DNA from: Rhodopseudomonas palustris JSC-3b
GTDB lineage: Bacteria > Pseudomonadota > Alphaproteobacteria > Rhizobiales > Xanthobacteraceae
DNA length: 64,000 bases
Assembly: GCA_000504425.1 (NCBI GenBank)
Contig: KI632513.1
Span: 137,130-201,129 of the forward strand
Direction: 5' to 3'
Shown: one piece after another, positions 46,415-55,890 of the stretch
How positions within the stretch are numbered: position 1 is the stretch's first letter
Layout: each line of letters begins with the position of its first letter
Notes under the pieces: model-generated
The model's database searches: none
What the model was told of the DNA's origin: nothing
What the model saw: the letters and a program-made list of their open reading frames with translations, nothing else
Program-made: the position numbers and the translations under genes

Positions 46415-47248
46415 TCAATGCGCCATCAGCGTCGGCACCGTCAGCGACTTGAACATGCCGCGCGTCACGCCACCGAGGATGAATTCGCGCAGCCGCGAAT
46501 GGCCATAGCCGCCCATCACCATCAGATCGGCGCAGCTATCGGCGGCGAGCGACAGCAGCGCGCTGTGAATCTTGCCGCTGTCGCAATTGAACTTGTTGGT
46601 GGTGGCGCTGAGTTTGTGACGCGAAAGATGCGCGACCAGCGCGTCGCAACTGGTGTCGCCCGCGGCGTCAGGGTCCTCGTTGATGGTGACGATCTCGATG
46701 CGCTTGGCGTGCTGCAGCCATGGCAGCGCATCGTGCACCGCACGCGCCGCGGGTCGGCTGCCATCCCAGCAGATCAGCACCCGGTCCGGCTGCAACGGCC
46801 CGGCATGGATATAGGGCACCAGCAGCATCGGCCGTCCGGAGTTGAACAGCACCGATTCCGGCAGCCCGTCATAATTGCAGGGATGTGCCGGGTCGGGCTG
46901 GGCGACAATATTGAGATCGTACATACGGCCGATGGTCGACAGCGTCTCATTGGCGAGCGCCGGGCTGTCGGCGATGGTGCGGCCGTCATGCGCCAGACCG
47001 GCGGCGCCAACCGCCGCCTTGAACCGCTCGATCCGCTGCGCCGCTTTATCAACATTGGTATTGTACTGCGAGGCTTCGGCGTAATAGGCCGCGGACGCGC
47101 CGACCACGATCGCAGGGTTGATCGGCTGATAGGCGCAGGCGATCGCCTCAAGATGCGCGCCAAACAGCTTGGCGACCGAAACCGCACAATCGATCACCGG
47201 CTCAGCCGGTCGTTCGACCGGCAGGTGAACCAAGATATCGTTCAGCAT
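46415..47248 (-). CDS. Tandem universal stress protein (UspA family)
   Basis: 277 residues with two Usp domains. The first half has lost a clear nucleotide site; the second ends with the ATP-binding motif G-x2-G-H-S-R (GGYGHSRLREFILGGVTRGM). Cytoplasmic stress or energy-starvation protein of undefined partner. Divergent from a second Usp gene at 47413; the 164-bp gap has a weak FixK-like word (47322-47335) that matches 8 of 10 positions. Confidence 0.88.
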   Translation of the reverse strand: MLNDILVHLPVERPAEPVIDCAVSVAKLFGAHLEAIACAYQPINPAIVVGASAAYYAEASQYNTNVDKAAQRIERFKAAVGAAGLAHDGRTIADSPALANETLSTIGRMYDLNIVAQPDPAHPCNYDGLPESVLFNSGRPMLLVPYIHAGPLQPDRVLICWDGSRPAARAVHDALPWLQHAKRIEIVTINEDPDAAGDTSCDALVAHLSRHKLSATTNKFNCDSGKIHSALLSLAADSCADLMVMGGYGHSRLREFILGGVTRGMFKSLTVPTLMAH

Positions 47249-47412
47249 GGCTGCGCTCTTTCGTTGCTACCCACCCCGATGCAGCTATCTTTCTATTATA
47301 TCGCTGCCATCGAAATGTGGTTTGATCTATCTCATCATGGCCGTGGCCAGGCAGGATGCAATGAATACAGGTCGCTGAAGTCCATGCGACGTGACGCCGC
47401 GCAGAGGGAACG

Positions 47413-48237
47413 ATGACATATCGCACAGTGATGGTGAGTCTGGCGGTGGATCAGGATAACACCCGGCTGCTGGCCGTTGCCGCCGACGTAGCAAAGCAAT
47501 TTGCCGCTGATGTCATCGGCGTGGCCGCGGCCGATGACAGCCCGCCCTTGTATTATGCGTCAGGTGCCGAGGCCGAAAAGCTGGAAGCGCTCAGTTCGGA
47601 CGCGCTGCAAAGCAAGGTCGATGCTTTGCAGCACGAGTTTCGGAGCGCGCTCCAGGGGCTTGGTGCCGCGCTGCATTGGCGCGCGGCGCAGGACATTCCG
47701 GCGCGCTATGTCGCGATCCAGGCGCGCGCGGCCGATCTGGTGATCAGTGGCGGTGGCGGCACCATCAGCGATCCGTGCACCGTGCCTGATCCGGCCGATC
47801 TGGTGATGCAGCTTGGCCGGCCGTTGCTGGTGGTGCCGGCGCAGAGCGGCCGCATCGATCTCTGCCATGTGCTGATCGCCTGGAAGGACAATCCGGAAGC
47901 GCGCCGCGCGGTGACCGCGGCGCTGCCGCTGCTGAAGCGCGCCACGCAGGTCAAGGTGGTGGGCATTGTCGAAGACGATATCAGCCGTGCGCAGGCCCAG
48001 GCCGGGGTCGCCGATGTCGTGACCTGGCTTGGCCGTCATGAAGTGGCCGCCACCGGGCTGGTGCCCGACGAAGCCGGCAATGTCGCGTTGCAGCTCGATC
48101 GGCTCGCTACCGCGAGCGAGGCCGGCGTGATCGTCGCCGGTGCTTATGGTCATTCGCGCTTCAGAGAATGGATTTTGGGCGGCGTGACGCAATATCTGGT
48201 GACGCAGACCGGCCGCTGCGCCTTGCTGTCGCATTGA
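47413..48237 (+). CDS. Tandem universal stress protein (UspA family)
   Basis: 274 residues, two Usp domains; the second ends GAYGHSRFREWILGGVTQYL, the usual nucleotide loop. About 30% of positions look shared with the divergent 46415 Usp by eye, so the two are distant paralogues. A phaC gene starts 7 bases after its stop, so Usp and PHA synthase are very likely made together. Confidence 0.88.
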   Translation: MTYRTVMVSLAVDQDNTRLLAVAADVAKQFAADVIGVAAADDSPPLYYASGAEAEKLEALSSDALQSKVDALQHEFRSALQGLGAALHWRAAQDIPARYVAIQARAADLVISGGGGTISDPCTVPDPADLVMQLGRPLLVVPAQSGRIDLCHVLIAWKDNPEARRAVTAALPLLKRATQVKVVGIVEDDISRAQAQAGVADVVTWLGRHEVAATGLVPDEAGNVALQLDRLATASEAGVIVAGAYGHSRFREWILGGVTQYLVTQTGRCALLSH

Positions 48238-48244
48238 GCCAGCC

Positions 48245-50026
48245 ATGGACCGGCCCGCTGACCCAGGGGTGCCGAGCAAGCTGCAAGACCAGCAGCCGAC
48301 CAACGCTGTGAGCGCGGCGGAGCCGGGCAGTGGCTCGCGCTTCGACAATGCCGATCGCATGCTGCATGCCGCATTGGCGCGGCTGACCGGCGGCATCGCC
48401 CCGGCGGCGCTGCTGCTCGCCTATAGCGACTGGCTGATTCATCTCGCCGCGGCGCCGGCGCGGCGGCTTGAGATTGCTGCAGCCGCGGCTCAAGCGGCCG
48501 AGCGCTACGCCGCCGCGGCCCGGGACGTCACAACGCCGTGGGCCAGCATCAAGCCGCAGCCGCAGGACCAGCGTTTTACGGGTGCCGATTGGGAGCTGCC
48601 GCCATTCAATCTGCTGGCGCAGGGTTTTCTGCTTGCCGAGCAATGGTGGCATCTGGCGACCACAGGGGTGCGCGGCGTCGGGCGACAGAATGAGGCGATC
48701 GTCGATTTCTCGATGCGCCAGGTGCTGGATGCGATGGCGCCGTCGAATTTCGCCGGCAGCAATCCGGAGGTGATCCGCAAGACCATCGAGAGCCGCGGCC
48801 AGAGCCTGTTCGACGGCTGGCAGAACTGGCTGGAAGACTGGCGGCAGCTATGCGCCACCGGCGGCCTGTCCGCGGCGTCGCCGTTCGTGGTCGGGCGCGA
48901 TGTCGCGGTGACGCCGGGGCAGGTGGTGTATCGCAATCATCTGATCGAGCTGATCCAATACGCGCCCAGCACCGACCAAGTGCATCCCGAGCCGGTGCTG
49001 ATCGTGCCGGCCTGGATCATGAAATATTACATTCTCGATCTGTCGCCGCATAACTCGCTGGTGAAATATCTCACCGACCACGGTTTTACGGTGTTCATGA
49101 TCTCCTGGCGCAATCCGGACGCCGCCGATCGCGACATCGATTTCGACGCCTATCGCACGCTCGGCGTCGATGCCGCGCTCGAGGCCATCGCCGGCATCGT
49201 GCCCGACGTGCCGGTGCATGGCGTCGGCTATTGCTTGGGCGGCACGTTGTTGTCGATCGCCGCCGCGACCATGGCGCGCGACGGCATCCATCGGCTGCAC
49301 AGCATCACGCTGTTTGCCGCGCAGACCGATTTCACCGAGGCTGGCGAACTGACGCTGTTCATCAATCCGAGCCAGGTGGCGTTCCTGGAAGACATGATGT
49401 GGCAGCGCGGCGTGCTCGACACCACGCAGATGGCCGGCGCGTTCCAGATCCTGCGTTCCAACGATCTGGTATGGTCGCGCTTGGTGCGGCACTATCTGAT
49501 GGGCGAACAATCGGTGCCGAACGATCTGATGTCCTGGAATGCCGACGCCACCCGGCTGCCCTACCGGATGCATTCGGAATATCTGCGGCATCTGTTTTTG
49601 GACAATGATCTCGCCGGCGGCCGCTATCTGGTCGATGGCCGGCCGATCTCGCTGTCCGACATTCACACGCCGATGTTTGTGGTCGGCACCTTGCGCGATC
49701 ACGTCGCGCCGTGGCGTTCGACCTACAAAATCCATTTCCTGGCCGATGCCGAGATCACCTATCTGCTGACCAGCGGCGGCCATAATGCCGGGATCGTGTC
49801 GCCGCCCGGCGGCAATGGCCGCCATTATCAGGTGCTGACCAAGGCCGCCGATGCCCGCTATCTCGGACCGGACGATTGGCTCGCGGCGGCGCCGCGTCGT
49901 GAAGGGTCGTGGTGGCCGGAATGGCTGCATTGGCTCACGGCGCGCTCCGGCGAAAAAGTGCCGCCGCCGCTCATGAGCGATCCGGCGCTTGGCGCGGCGC
50001 CCGGCAGCTACGTGCTGCAGCGCTGA
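48245..50026 (+). CDS. phaC: Poly(3-hydroxyalkanoate) synthase PhaC (class I-like)
   Basis: 593 residues. Polymerises hydroxyacyl-CoA to storage polyester on granules. The catalytic triad is visible: Cys330 in the lipase-like box GVGYCLGG, Asp485 in GTLRDHVAPW and His513 in SGGHNAGIVSPP. SNPEVIRKTIESRGQSLFDG and VVPAWIMKYYILDLSPHNS-type stretches are typical. It sits in a stress cluster right after a Usp gene and away from any phaAB, which suggests a second, condition-specific copy. Its end overlaps the convergent kinase gene by 19 bases. Confidence 0.9.
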   Translation: MDRPADPGVPSKLQDQQPTNAVSAAEPGSGSRFDNADRMLHAALARLTGGIAPAALLLAYSDWLIHLAAAPARRLEIAAAAAQAAERYAAAARDVTTPWASIKPQPQDQRFTGADWELPPFNLLAQGFLLAEQWWHLATTGVRGVGRQNEAIVDFSMRQVLDAMAPSNFAGSNPEVIRKTIESRGQSLFDGWQNWLEDWRQLCATGGLSAASPFVVGRDVAVTPGQVVYRNHLIELIQYAPSTDQVHPEPVLIVPAWIMKYYILDLSPHNSLVKYLTDHGFTVFMISWRNPDAADRDIDFDAYRTLGVDAALEAIAGIVPDVPVHGVGYCLGGTLLSIAAATMARDGIHRLHSITLFAAQTDFTEAGELTLFINPSQVAFLEDMMWQRGVLDTTQMAGAFQILRSNDLVWSRLVRHYLMGEQSVPNDLMSWNADATRLPYRMHSEYLRHLFLDNDLAGGRYLVDGRPISLSDIHTPMFVVGTLRDHVAPWRSTYKIHFLADAEITYLLTSGGHNAGIVSPPGGNGRHYQVLTKAADARYLGPDDWLAAAPRREGSWWPEWLHWLTARSGEKVPPPLMSDPALGAAPGSYVLQR

Positions 50027-51582
50027 TCGGTCCCGGCGAGCGTTTTGCCGAGCGCGGCCTGCGCGCGCTGCCGGGTTTGCTCCGGAGTGCCTGACGCATC
50101 GATCTCAGCAAAGGTCATCGATCCGAGGTCATAGTGCTGCTGGCTGCGCGCCACCGCTTCGGTGGCGTCGGAGGCATCGCCGCGGCGCTGCGCGATGCGT
50201 GCGATCCGGGTGGCGAGATCGGCGGTCAGGAACAGGCCGTGGAACGGCACGCCGGCCGCAGCCGCGACCTTGGCGATTGCCGCCCGTTCCGGCTCGCGTG
50301 CGAACACCGCATCGACAATCACCGAATGGCCTTGCGCCAAAATGCGCGCGGCACGCTGCGCCAGCCCGGCATAGACCGCTTCGGTCACCTCGGGCTGATA
50401 GGCATCGGCACCGAGCCGCACCGTGTCGGCGACTTGGAAATGCCGCTTGCGCGCCACGTCGCTGCGCAGCACCACCGCGCCGGGCAGCGGCGCGATATCG
50501 GCGGCCAGCATCCGCGCCAAGAGCGACTTGCCGGTGCCGGACAGGCCGCCGATCGCGATCAGTCGCGGCGGTGCCGGCGCGATCAACCGGCAGGCGAGGT
50601 CAAAATAGCTGTCGGACAGCGCGCGGATCGCGCGGCGCTGCGCCTCGTCGCGTGTCGGCCGCGCCAGCAGCACATTGGCGCGGATCGCGGCGCGCATCGA
50701 CAGCAGCAATGGCAGCAGCGACAACGCGTCGAGATGGCGATCGCCACTGACTTCGAGATAGCGGTTGAACACCGTGCAGGCCGCGGCGCAGCGCCGATAA
50801 TGCATCAGGTCCATCAGCGCGAAGCCGAGATCATAGAGCACGTCGATCGACGCGATCACCGGATCGAATTCGATGGCATCGAACAGCACCGGATGGCCGT
50901 CGATCACCACGATGTTTTCCAGATGCAGATCGCCATGGCAGCGCCGCACATCGCCGGCGCTGCCGCGCTGTTGCAGCAGCGCTTGGCGGCGCGCGAATGC
51001 GGCACGGCTTGCTTGATCAAGCGCCGCGGTTGGCCCTGCATCGAAACCGGCGGCGACGAACGCCGCGGTGTTGCCGGCGATAATCCGTTCAACCGATGCG
51101 ATCCAGGAAGCATGGTCGGCTCGCGGCGCGCTGTCGTGCGACGCTGCGATCACATCGGCGATCTCGCGCAGCAGCGCCTCCGGCAATGCGTCTTGTTCCG
51201 CCAGATGATTGACGGTCTTGCGCTCGTCGAAGCGATTCATCTCGAGCGCCCATTCGATCACCTCGCCATCAGCGCGGTCGGCATCGATCGACAATGTGCC
51301 GTCAGGAGATTGCCGGACTGCACGCAAGCCGCGATAGATTTGCGGCGCGAAGCGGCGATTGATCTCAAGCTCCTGTTCGCAAGCCAGCTTGCGACGCGCC
51401 AGCGTTGAATAATCAAGATAGGGATACTTCACCGCGCGCTTGATCTTTAGCGCGATCGCGCCAGCCAGAAACACCACGGCGCCATGGGTGTCGATTCGTT
51501 GCACCGGAACGCCGTGATGGGTGGCTGCATCCGCCATGAAGGCGAACACCCGCTGCTGCGTGGAGTCTGATGGTGTCGAGAT
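50008..51582 (-). CDS. APH-type kinase fused to a P-loop kinase (AAA-ATPase-like)
   Basis: About 524 residues. The N-terminal half is an aminoglycoside-phosphotransferase-like domain (RRCHGDLHLENIVVIDGHPV with the catalytic Asp, LFDAIEFDP). The C-terminal half is a small-molecule kinase with P-loop GLSGTGKSLLARML and VIVDAVFAREPERA. The two-domain architecture is known in proteobacteria, substrate unproven. Start: the best ribosome site, GGAGG, precedes ATC 51580-51582 by seven bases; GTG 51549 and ATG 51537 are standard alternatives without a site. Confidence 0.8.
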   Translation of the reverse strand: MSTPSDSTQQRVFAFMADAATHHGVPVQRIDTHGAVVFLAGAIALKIKRAVKYPYLDYSTLARRKLACEQELEINRRFAPQIYRGLRAVRQSPDGTLSIDADRADGEVIEWALEMNRFDERKTVNHLAEQDALPEALLREIADVIAASHDSAPRADHASWIASVERIIAGNTAAFVAAGFDAGPTAALDQASRAAFARRQALLQQRGSAGDVRRCHGDLHLENIVVIDGHPVLFDAIEFDPVIASIDVLYDLGFALMDLMHYRRCAAACTVFNRYLEVSGDRHLDALSLLPLLLSMRAAIRANVLLARPTRDEAQRRAIRALSDSYFDLACRLIAPAPPRLIAIGGLSGTGKSLLARMLAADIAPLPGAVVLRSDVARKRHFQVADTVRLGADAYQPEVTEAVYAGLAQRAARILAQGHSVIVDAVFAREPERAAIAKVAAAAGVPFHGLFLTADLATRIARIAQRRGDASDATEAVARSQQHYDLGSMTFAEIDASGTPEQTRQRAQAALGKTLAGTDQRCST

Positions 51583-51715
51583 GGGGTGACCTCCGGACAA
51601 ATACCAGGGGGTATTGTGACGATCAGCAGCCTGCTGCGGCGACTGCCAATCGGCGACTCCAGACTGGAACAACAACCGTTGCAGAGATGTAACTATACCG
51701 CAAACGCTGTTTGGT

Positions 51716-51729
51716 TTGACCTTAATCAA
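51716..51729. promoter_or_regulatory. FixK/FNR box between kinase fusion and CBS gene
   Basis: TTGAC-CTTA-ATCAA, exact consensus, within a wider palindrome (TTTGG left, CCAAA right). A class-II start would fall near 51764 on the plus strand (60-base leader to the CBS gene) or near 51681 on the minus strand (99-base leader to the kinase). It could serve both. Confidence 0.75.
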
Positions 51730-51823
51730 TCCAAACAAGCAGGGCGCGGTGTAGTGGACGAAGGTAGATGAAGTTCGCGGCCGCTGTGAGTGTCAACGGC
51801 CGATACAAGCAGACGGCAGTTCA

Positions 51824-52261
51824 TTGGGCCCGCATTTGTACAAGTTCCTCGAAGCCAACGTCGCTGGCTACATGACCCGCACCGTCACGTCGGTCAGTCG
51901 CGATATGACGATGGCCGAGTTGAAGGAGCTGTTTAAGCGCGACGACTACAACGCCTATCCGGTCGTTGAAGACGGTCAGGCGATCGGTCTGGTGACGAAG
52001 TACGACTTCTTGAGGTGCTTCGCGTTTGCGCCGGTCCATATGGTGCCGCATTACGACGAACTGATGAACAAGACCGTCGGCGATGTGATGACGCCCGACT
52101 TCATCTATGTGCACCCGGAGATCAAGCTGACGCGGGTGTTGCAACTGATGGTCGATCATCAGACCCGCAGCATCCCGGTGTTGGACAACGATCGTAAGCT
52201 GCTCGGCATCATCTCACGCGAGGATGTGATCCACGCTCTGGCGGATTGCACCCAGCATTGA
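51824..52261 (+). CDS. CBS-domain pair protein
   Basis: 145 residues that consist almost wholly of two CBS motifs (NAYPVVEDGQAIGLVTKYDF and RSIPVLDNDRKLLGIISRED), likely an AMP/ATP sensor acting on another protein. Start uncertain: TTG 51824 is taken, TTG 51836 is close by, and the first ATG (51872) would remove the first strand. No clear ribosome site is seen. An exact FixK box lies 95 bases upstream. Confidence 0.8.
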   Translation: MGPHLYKFLEANVAGYMTRTVTSVSRDMTMAELKELFKRDDYNAYPVVEDGQAIGLVTKYDFLRCFAFAPVHMVPHYDELMNKTVGDVMTPDFIYVHPEIKLTRVLQLMVDHQTRSIPVLDNDRKLLGIISREDVIHALADCTQH

Positions 52262-52463
52262 AGCCTTGAGCTTCGATGAGGTGACCGCGCCGCGGCCCTT
52301 GCTCCAATCTCCATCTCTGCCATCACGATCTTGCCGGGTTGCGTCGAAACGCATCTCGACTTGGGCCTGCGCCCTTGTAGTATGGCTGCGGTTCGGCGGC
52401 GATTTGCTGCTGAGACCGAAGGCTTGATCGACTGTCGCTTCCCCGCGTGTCTGCCGAGGTCCG

Positions 52464-55172
52464 ATGTCGCATTACCGATTGAGCAACCTGTTGGCGCCGC
52501 AATCACTGGCGCTGGTGGGGGCTAGCCCGCGGCCCGATTCGCTTGGCCGGGCCATTCTCAACAACATTCGCTCGGGGAAGTTTCCGGGGCCGCTTGGCGT
52601 GGTGAACCCGCGCTATCCCGAAATTGGCGGGACGCCCACCGCGAAGAGTCTGAGCGAACTCGGCTTCGTGCCCGATCTGATCGTTATCACGGCACCGGCG
52701 CGCACCGTGCCGTCGATCGTGTCGGAGGCCGGCAAGCTCGGCGTCGCCGGTGCGGTGATCATCAGTTCCGGTCTCGGGCGCGGTGCCGGCTCCTATGCGG
52801 AAGCCGCCAACCGGGTGGCGCGCGAACATGGCATGCGCTTGGTCGGGCCGAATTGCCTTGGCGTGATCGTGCCGGAGATGGCGCTCAATGCCAGCTTTGC
52901 GGCGCATATGCCGCGCGCCGGCCATCTGGCGCTGATCTCGCAATCGGGCGCGATCGCCGCTGGCATGGTCGATTGGGCGGTCGAAAAATCGATCGGCTTT
53001 TCCGGTCTGGTCTCGATCGGCGAGCAGCTCGATGTCGACATTTCCGACCTGCTCGATCACTTCGCGCTCGACTATAAGACCAGGGCAATCCTGCTCTATG
53101 TCGAGGCGATCACCGACGCGCGCAAATTCATGTCGGCGGCGCGTGCCGCCGCGCGCGTCAAGCCGGTGGTGGTGGTGAAATCCGGGCGCATGGCGCAAGG
53201 CGCTCGTGCCGCCGCGACCCACACCGGCGCGCTCGCCGGCGAGGATGCGGTCTATGACGCCGCGTTCCGCCGCGCCGGCATGTTGCGGGTCTATGATCTG
53301 CGCGAATTGTTCGATTGCGCCGAAACGCTCGGCCGGGTCACCGCGCCGCGCGGCAAGCGGCTGGCGATCGCCACCAATGGCGGCGGCATCGGCGTGCTCG
53401 CGGTCGATCGGCTGGTCGAACTCGGCGGCATTCCGGCGGCGATTTCCGCGCCGACCATGAAGCGGCTCAATGCCGCGCTGCCGACCACCTGGTCGGGCTC
53501 GAACCCGATCGATCTGGTCGGCGATGCCGACGCCAACCGCTACGCCGAAGCGCTGGAAGCGCTGCTCGCCGACCCGGAAAACGACGCCGTGCTGGTGATG
53601 AATGTGCAGACCGCGATTGCCGGATCGAGCGACATCGCCACCACCGTGGTGCGGATCGTCAACGAACACCGCGCCGCGCGCACGCCGGCCAAGCCCGTGC
53701 TGACGGCCTGGATCGGCGGCGACGACAGCATTTCGCGCATGTTCGATGCCGCCGCGATCCCCAATTACCCGACCGAAGACGACGCGGTGCGCGGCTTCAT
53801 CCATCTGGTGCATTACCGCGAGGCGGTCGAGGCACTCACCGAAGTGCCGCCGAGCATGCCCAAGGATTTCGCGCCCAATGTCGAGGTGGCGCGGCGCATC
53901 GTGGCCACCGCCGTCGATCAGGGGCGGCGCTGGCTCGATCCGCTGGAAATCAGCGAGCTGTTTGGCGCCTACCAGATCCCGCAAGTGCCGATGCTCGCGG
54001 CCGCCGATGCCGATGAGGCCGCGGCGTTCGCGGCCAAACTATTCGCCGACGGCCATACCGTGGTGGTCAAAGTGCTGTCGCACGACATTCCGCACAAATC
54101 GGATGTCGGCGGCGTGGTGCTCAATCTCACCAGCGTCGATGCGGTGCGCGCCGCCACCGCCGACATTCTCAAGCGTGCCAAGGAAATGCGGCCGCGCGCG
54201 CGGCTGGCGGGCGTGATCGTGCAGCCGATGATCGTGCGGCCGAAGGCGCGCGAGCTGATCCTTGGTATCGCTGATGACCCGACCTTTGGGCCGGTGATCG
54301 CGTTCGGCCATGGCGGCACCGGCGTTGCGGTGATCGACGACAAGGCGCTGTCGCTGCCGCCGCTTGATCTGCAACTCGCCGGCGATCTGATCGCCCGTAC
54401 CCGGGTGTCGAAACTGCTGCGCGGCTATCGCGACGTGCCAGCGGCGCGGCTTGATGATATCGCGCTGACGCTGGTCAAGCTGTCGCAGATGGTGGTCGAT
54501 CTGCCGCAATTGCGCGAGCTCGACATCAATCCGCTGCTTGCCGACGAAACCGGCGTCTTGGCGATCGACTCGCGCGTGATGGTCGGCACGCCCTCGGTGC
54601 GCTTTGCCGGCCGCGGCAATGCGCGCTGCGCGGTGCGGCCCTATCCGTCGGAGTGGGAGCGCCATCTGGTCGTCAAGGACGGCTGGAAAGTGTTCGTGCG
54701 GCCGATCCGGCCCGATGACGAACCGGCGCTGCAGGAGCTGCTCAAGAAGGTCACGCCGCAGGATCTGCGCTTGCGGTTCTTTGCGGTGATGAAGGAGTTC
54801 AGCCACGCCTTCATCGCCCGTCTCACCCAGCTCGATTATTCGCGCGCGATGGCGTTCGTCGCCATTGATGAGGAGACCGAAGAAGTGACCGGCGTGGTGC
54901 GGCTTCATTCGGATTCGCTCTATGAGAATGGCGAATACGCGATCCTGCTGCGCTCTGACCTCAAGGGCAAAGGCCTGGGCTGGGCTTTGATGAGGCTGAT
55001 CATCGAATATGCCAAGGCCGAAGGCTTGCAGAACGTGGTCGGCAAGGTGCTGCACGAAAACACGGTGATGCTGGCGATGTGCCGCGCGCTCGGTTTCCAG
55101 ATCAAGTCGAGCAAGGACGACAAGGATATTTGCGACGTCACGCTGCCGCTCGGCAACGATCCGGCGGAATAA
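52464..55172 (+). CDS. NDP-forming acyl-CoA synthetase-like protein with GNAT domain (Pat-like lysine acetyltransferase)
   Basis: 902 residues. N-terminal CoA-binding domain (LLAPQSLALVGASPRPDSLG), CoA-ligase region with THTGALAGEDAVYDAAF, ATP-grasp domain (about 490-700; VVVKVLSHDIPHKSDVGGVV), and a C-terminal GNAT domain (about 745-900; LRSDLKGKGLGWALMRLIIE with the acetyl-CoA loop). This is the architecture of Pat, which acetylates and silences AMP-forming acyl-CoA synthetases in R. palustris. A histidine is present in the THTG loop, so I cannot say whether ligase activity is lost. Confidence 0.85.
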   Translation: MSHYRLSNLLAPQSLALVGASPRPDSLGRAILNNIRSGKFPGPLGVVNPRYPEIGGTPTAKSLSELGFVPDLIVITAPARTVPSIVSEAGKLGVAGAVIISSGLGRGAGSYAEAANRVAREHGMRLVGPNCLGVIVPEMALNASFAAHMPRAGHLALISQSGAIAAGMVDWAVEKSIGFSGLVSIGEQLDVDISDLLDHFALDYKTRAILLYVEAITDARKFMSAARAAARVKPVVVVKSGRMAQGARAAATHTGALAGEDAVYDAAFRRAGMLRVYDLRELFDCAETLGRVTAPRGKRLAIATNGGGIGVLAVDRLVELGGIPAAISAPTMKRLNAALPTTWSGSNPIDLVGDADANRYAEALEALLADPENDAVLVMNVQTAIAGSSDIATTVVRIVNEHRAARTPAKPVLTAWIGGDDSISRMFDAAAIPNYPTEDDAVRGFIHLVHYREAVEALTEVPPSMPKDFAPNVEVARRIVATAVDQGRRWLDPLEISELFGAYQIPQVPMLAAADADEAAAFAAKLFADGHTVVVKVLSHDIPHKSDVGGVVLNLTSVDAVRAATADILKRAKEMRPRARLAGVIVQPMIVRPKARELILGIADDPTFGPVIAFGHGGTGVAVIDDKALSLPPLDLQLAGDLIARTRVSKLLRGYRDVPAARLDDIALTLVKLSQMVVDLPQLRELDINPLLADETGVLAIDSRVMVGTPSVRFAGRGNARCAVRPYPSEWERHLVVKDGWKVFVRPIRPDDEPALQELLKKVTPQDLRLRFFAVMKEFSHAFIARLTQLDYSRAMAFVAIDEETEEVTGVVRLHSDSLYENGEYAILLRSDLKGKGLGWALMRLIIEYAKAEGLQNVVGKVLHENTVMLAMCRALGFQIKSSKDDKDICDVTLPLGNDPAE

Positions 55173-55198
55173 CCGGGCTTGCATCGTCCAAAAACAGC

Positions 55199-55220
55199 GA
55201 AGCCGCCTCGCGGCGGCTTC
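55199..55220 (-). terminator. Terminator hairpin between convergent genes
   Basis: GAAGCCGCC (55199-55207) pairs with GGCGGCTTC (55212-55220), four-base loop. Read on the minus strand it is followed by GCTGTTTTTGG, a T-rich tail, so it best fits the minus-strand small gene, though it also lies 27 bases after the Pat-like gene. Confidence 0.75.
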
Positions 55221-55267
55221 GATTACATCATCCAGTGCCTGGGGCAGGCGGCCCGTGCCGCTTACCC

Positions 55268-55681
55268 TTACAGATGTGAGACGCCGACCACGCGGAAGGT
55301 GCGCATCTTGCCACCATCCTTGATCGAGACGTACTCATCGAGCACGAACCGTTCGTCCTGGAAATGATAGCCAGCTTCGTCGCCGCGCGCTTCGCCGGAA
55401 ATATCGTATTGGAACGCCCACGATCCGCCCGGGCGATGCACCAGATGGCCGCGGCTTTCCGGCTCATTGGGGCGCTGGCGGGCGACGCGGCAAGCCTCGC
55501 GGTGCTTCTTCCACTGATCGGGGTCGATGCGGCCCTCGTCATCAAGCGGCGCCACCATGATGTAAGCGACGTTCCACTCGCCCTCGGGATGGTCTGGCTC
55601 GCGCGCAAGTTCCAGCCGGATCCTGCGGAAGCACGACGGCAGCGACGTGTTGAGGATCGGCGTTGACGAAGCCTTTGTCAT
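55268..55681 (-). CDS. Conserved-looking 137-residue protein of unknown function
   Basis: 137 residues from ATG 55681 (GGAAACCAAG before it). Soluble, with strands and charged loops: RRIRLELAREPDHPEGEWNV, then HREACRVARQRP, HRPGGSWAFQYDIS and DEYVSIKDGGKMRTFRVVGV. I do not recognise a characterised family. A perfect FixK box 94-107 bp upstream, shared with the Mla operon, may drive it under low oxygen. Confidence 0.7.
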   Translation of the reverse strand: MTKASSTPILNTSLPSCFRRIRLELAREPDHPEGEWNVAYIMVAPLDDEGRIDPDQWKKHREACRVARQRPNEPESRGHLVHRPGGSWAFQYDISGEARGDEAGYHFQDERFVLDEYVSIKDGGKMRTFRVVGVSHL

Positions 55682-55774
55682 CTTGGTTTCCTAATTTGCA
55701 GCCATCCCGCCATGGCTGACCACGGCGAAACTAAACTCAATGATAGAGCCTAGGAAACGCGGTGAAAATGGCGT

Positions 55775-55788
55775 TTGATCTGCGTCAA
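55775..55788. promoter_or_regulatory. FixK/FNR box between small gene and Mla-type operon
   Basis: TTGAT-CTGC-GTCAA inside the longer palindrome GTTTGATCTGCGTCAAAC. Class-II starts would lie near 55823 (plus, 68-base leader) and 55740 (minus, 59-base leader), both reasonable. Confidence 0.75.
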
Positions 55789-55890
55789 ACAGCGGTGTTG
55801 GCCCGCTCTTGTGGCACCGCGACAACTCAACTAGCCTCTCAATTGAACGTGCGCGATGACACGGCGCGCCGCGCCGAGCTGGTGTGATCA

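Noticed and set aside
47322-47335. FixK box between the two divergent Usp genes
   Set aside because: TTGATCTATCTCAT matches only 8 of 10 positions; the right half is weak. Noted but not called.
52503-53984. 493-codon minus-strand open frame
   Set aside because: Antisense shadow of the Pat-like gene, low-complexity Arg/His/Gly composition.
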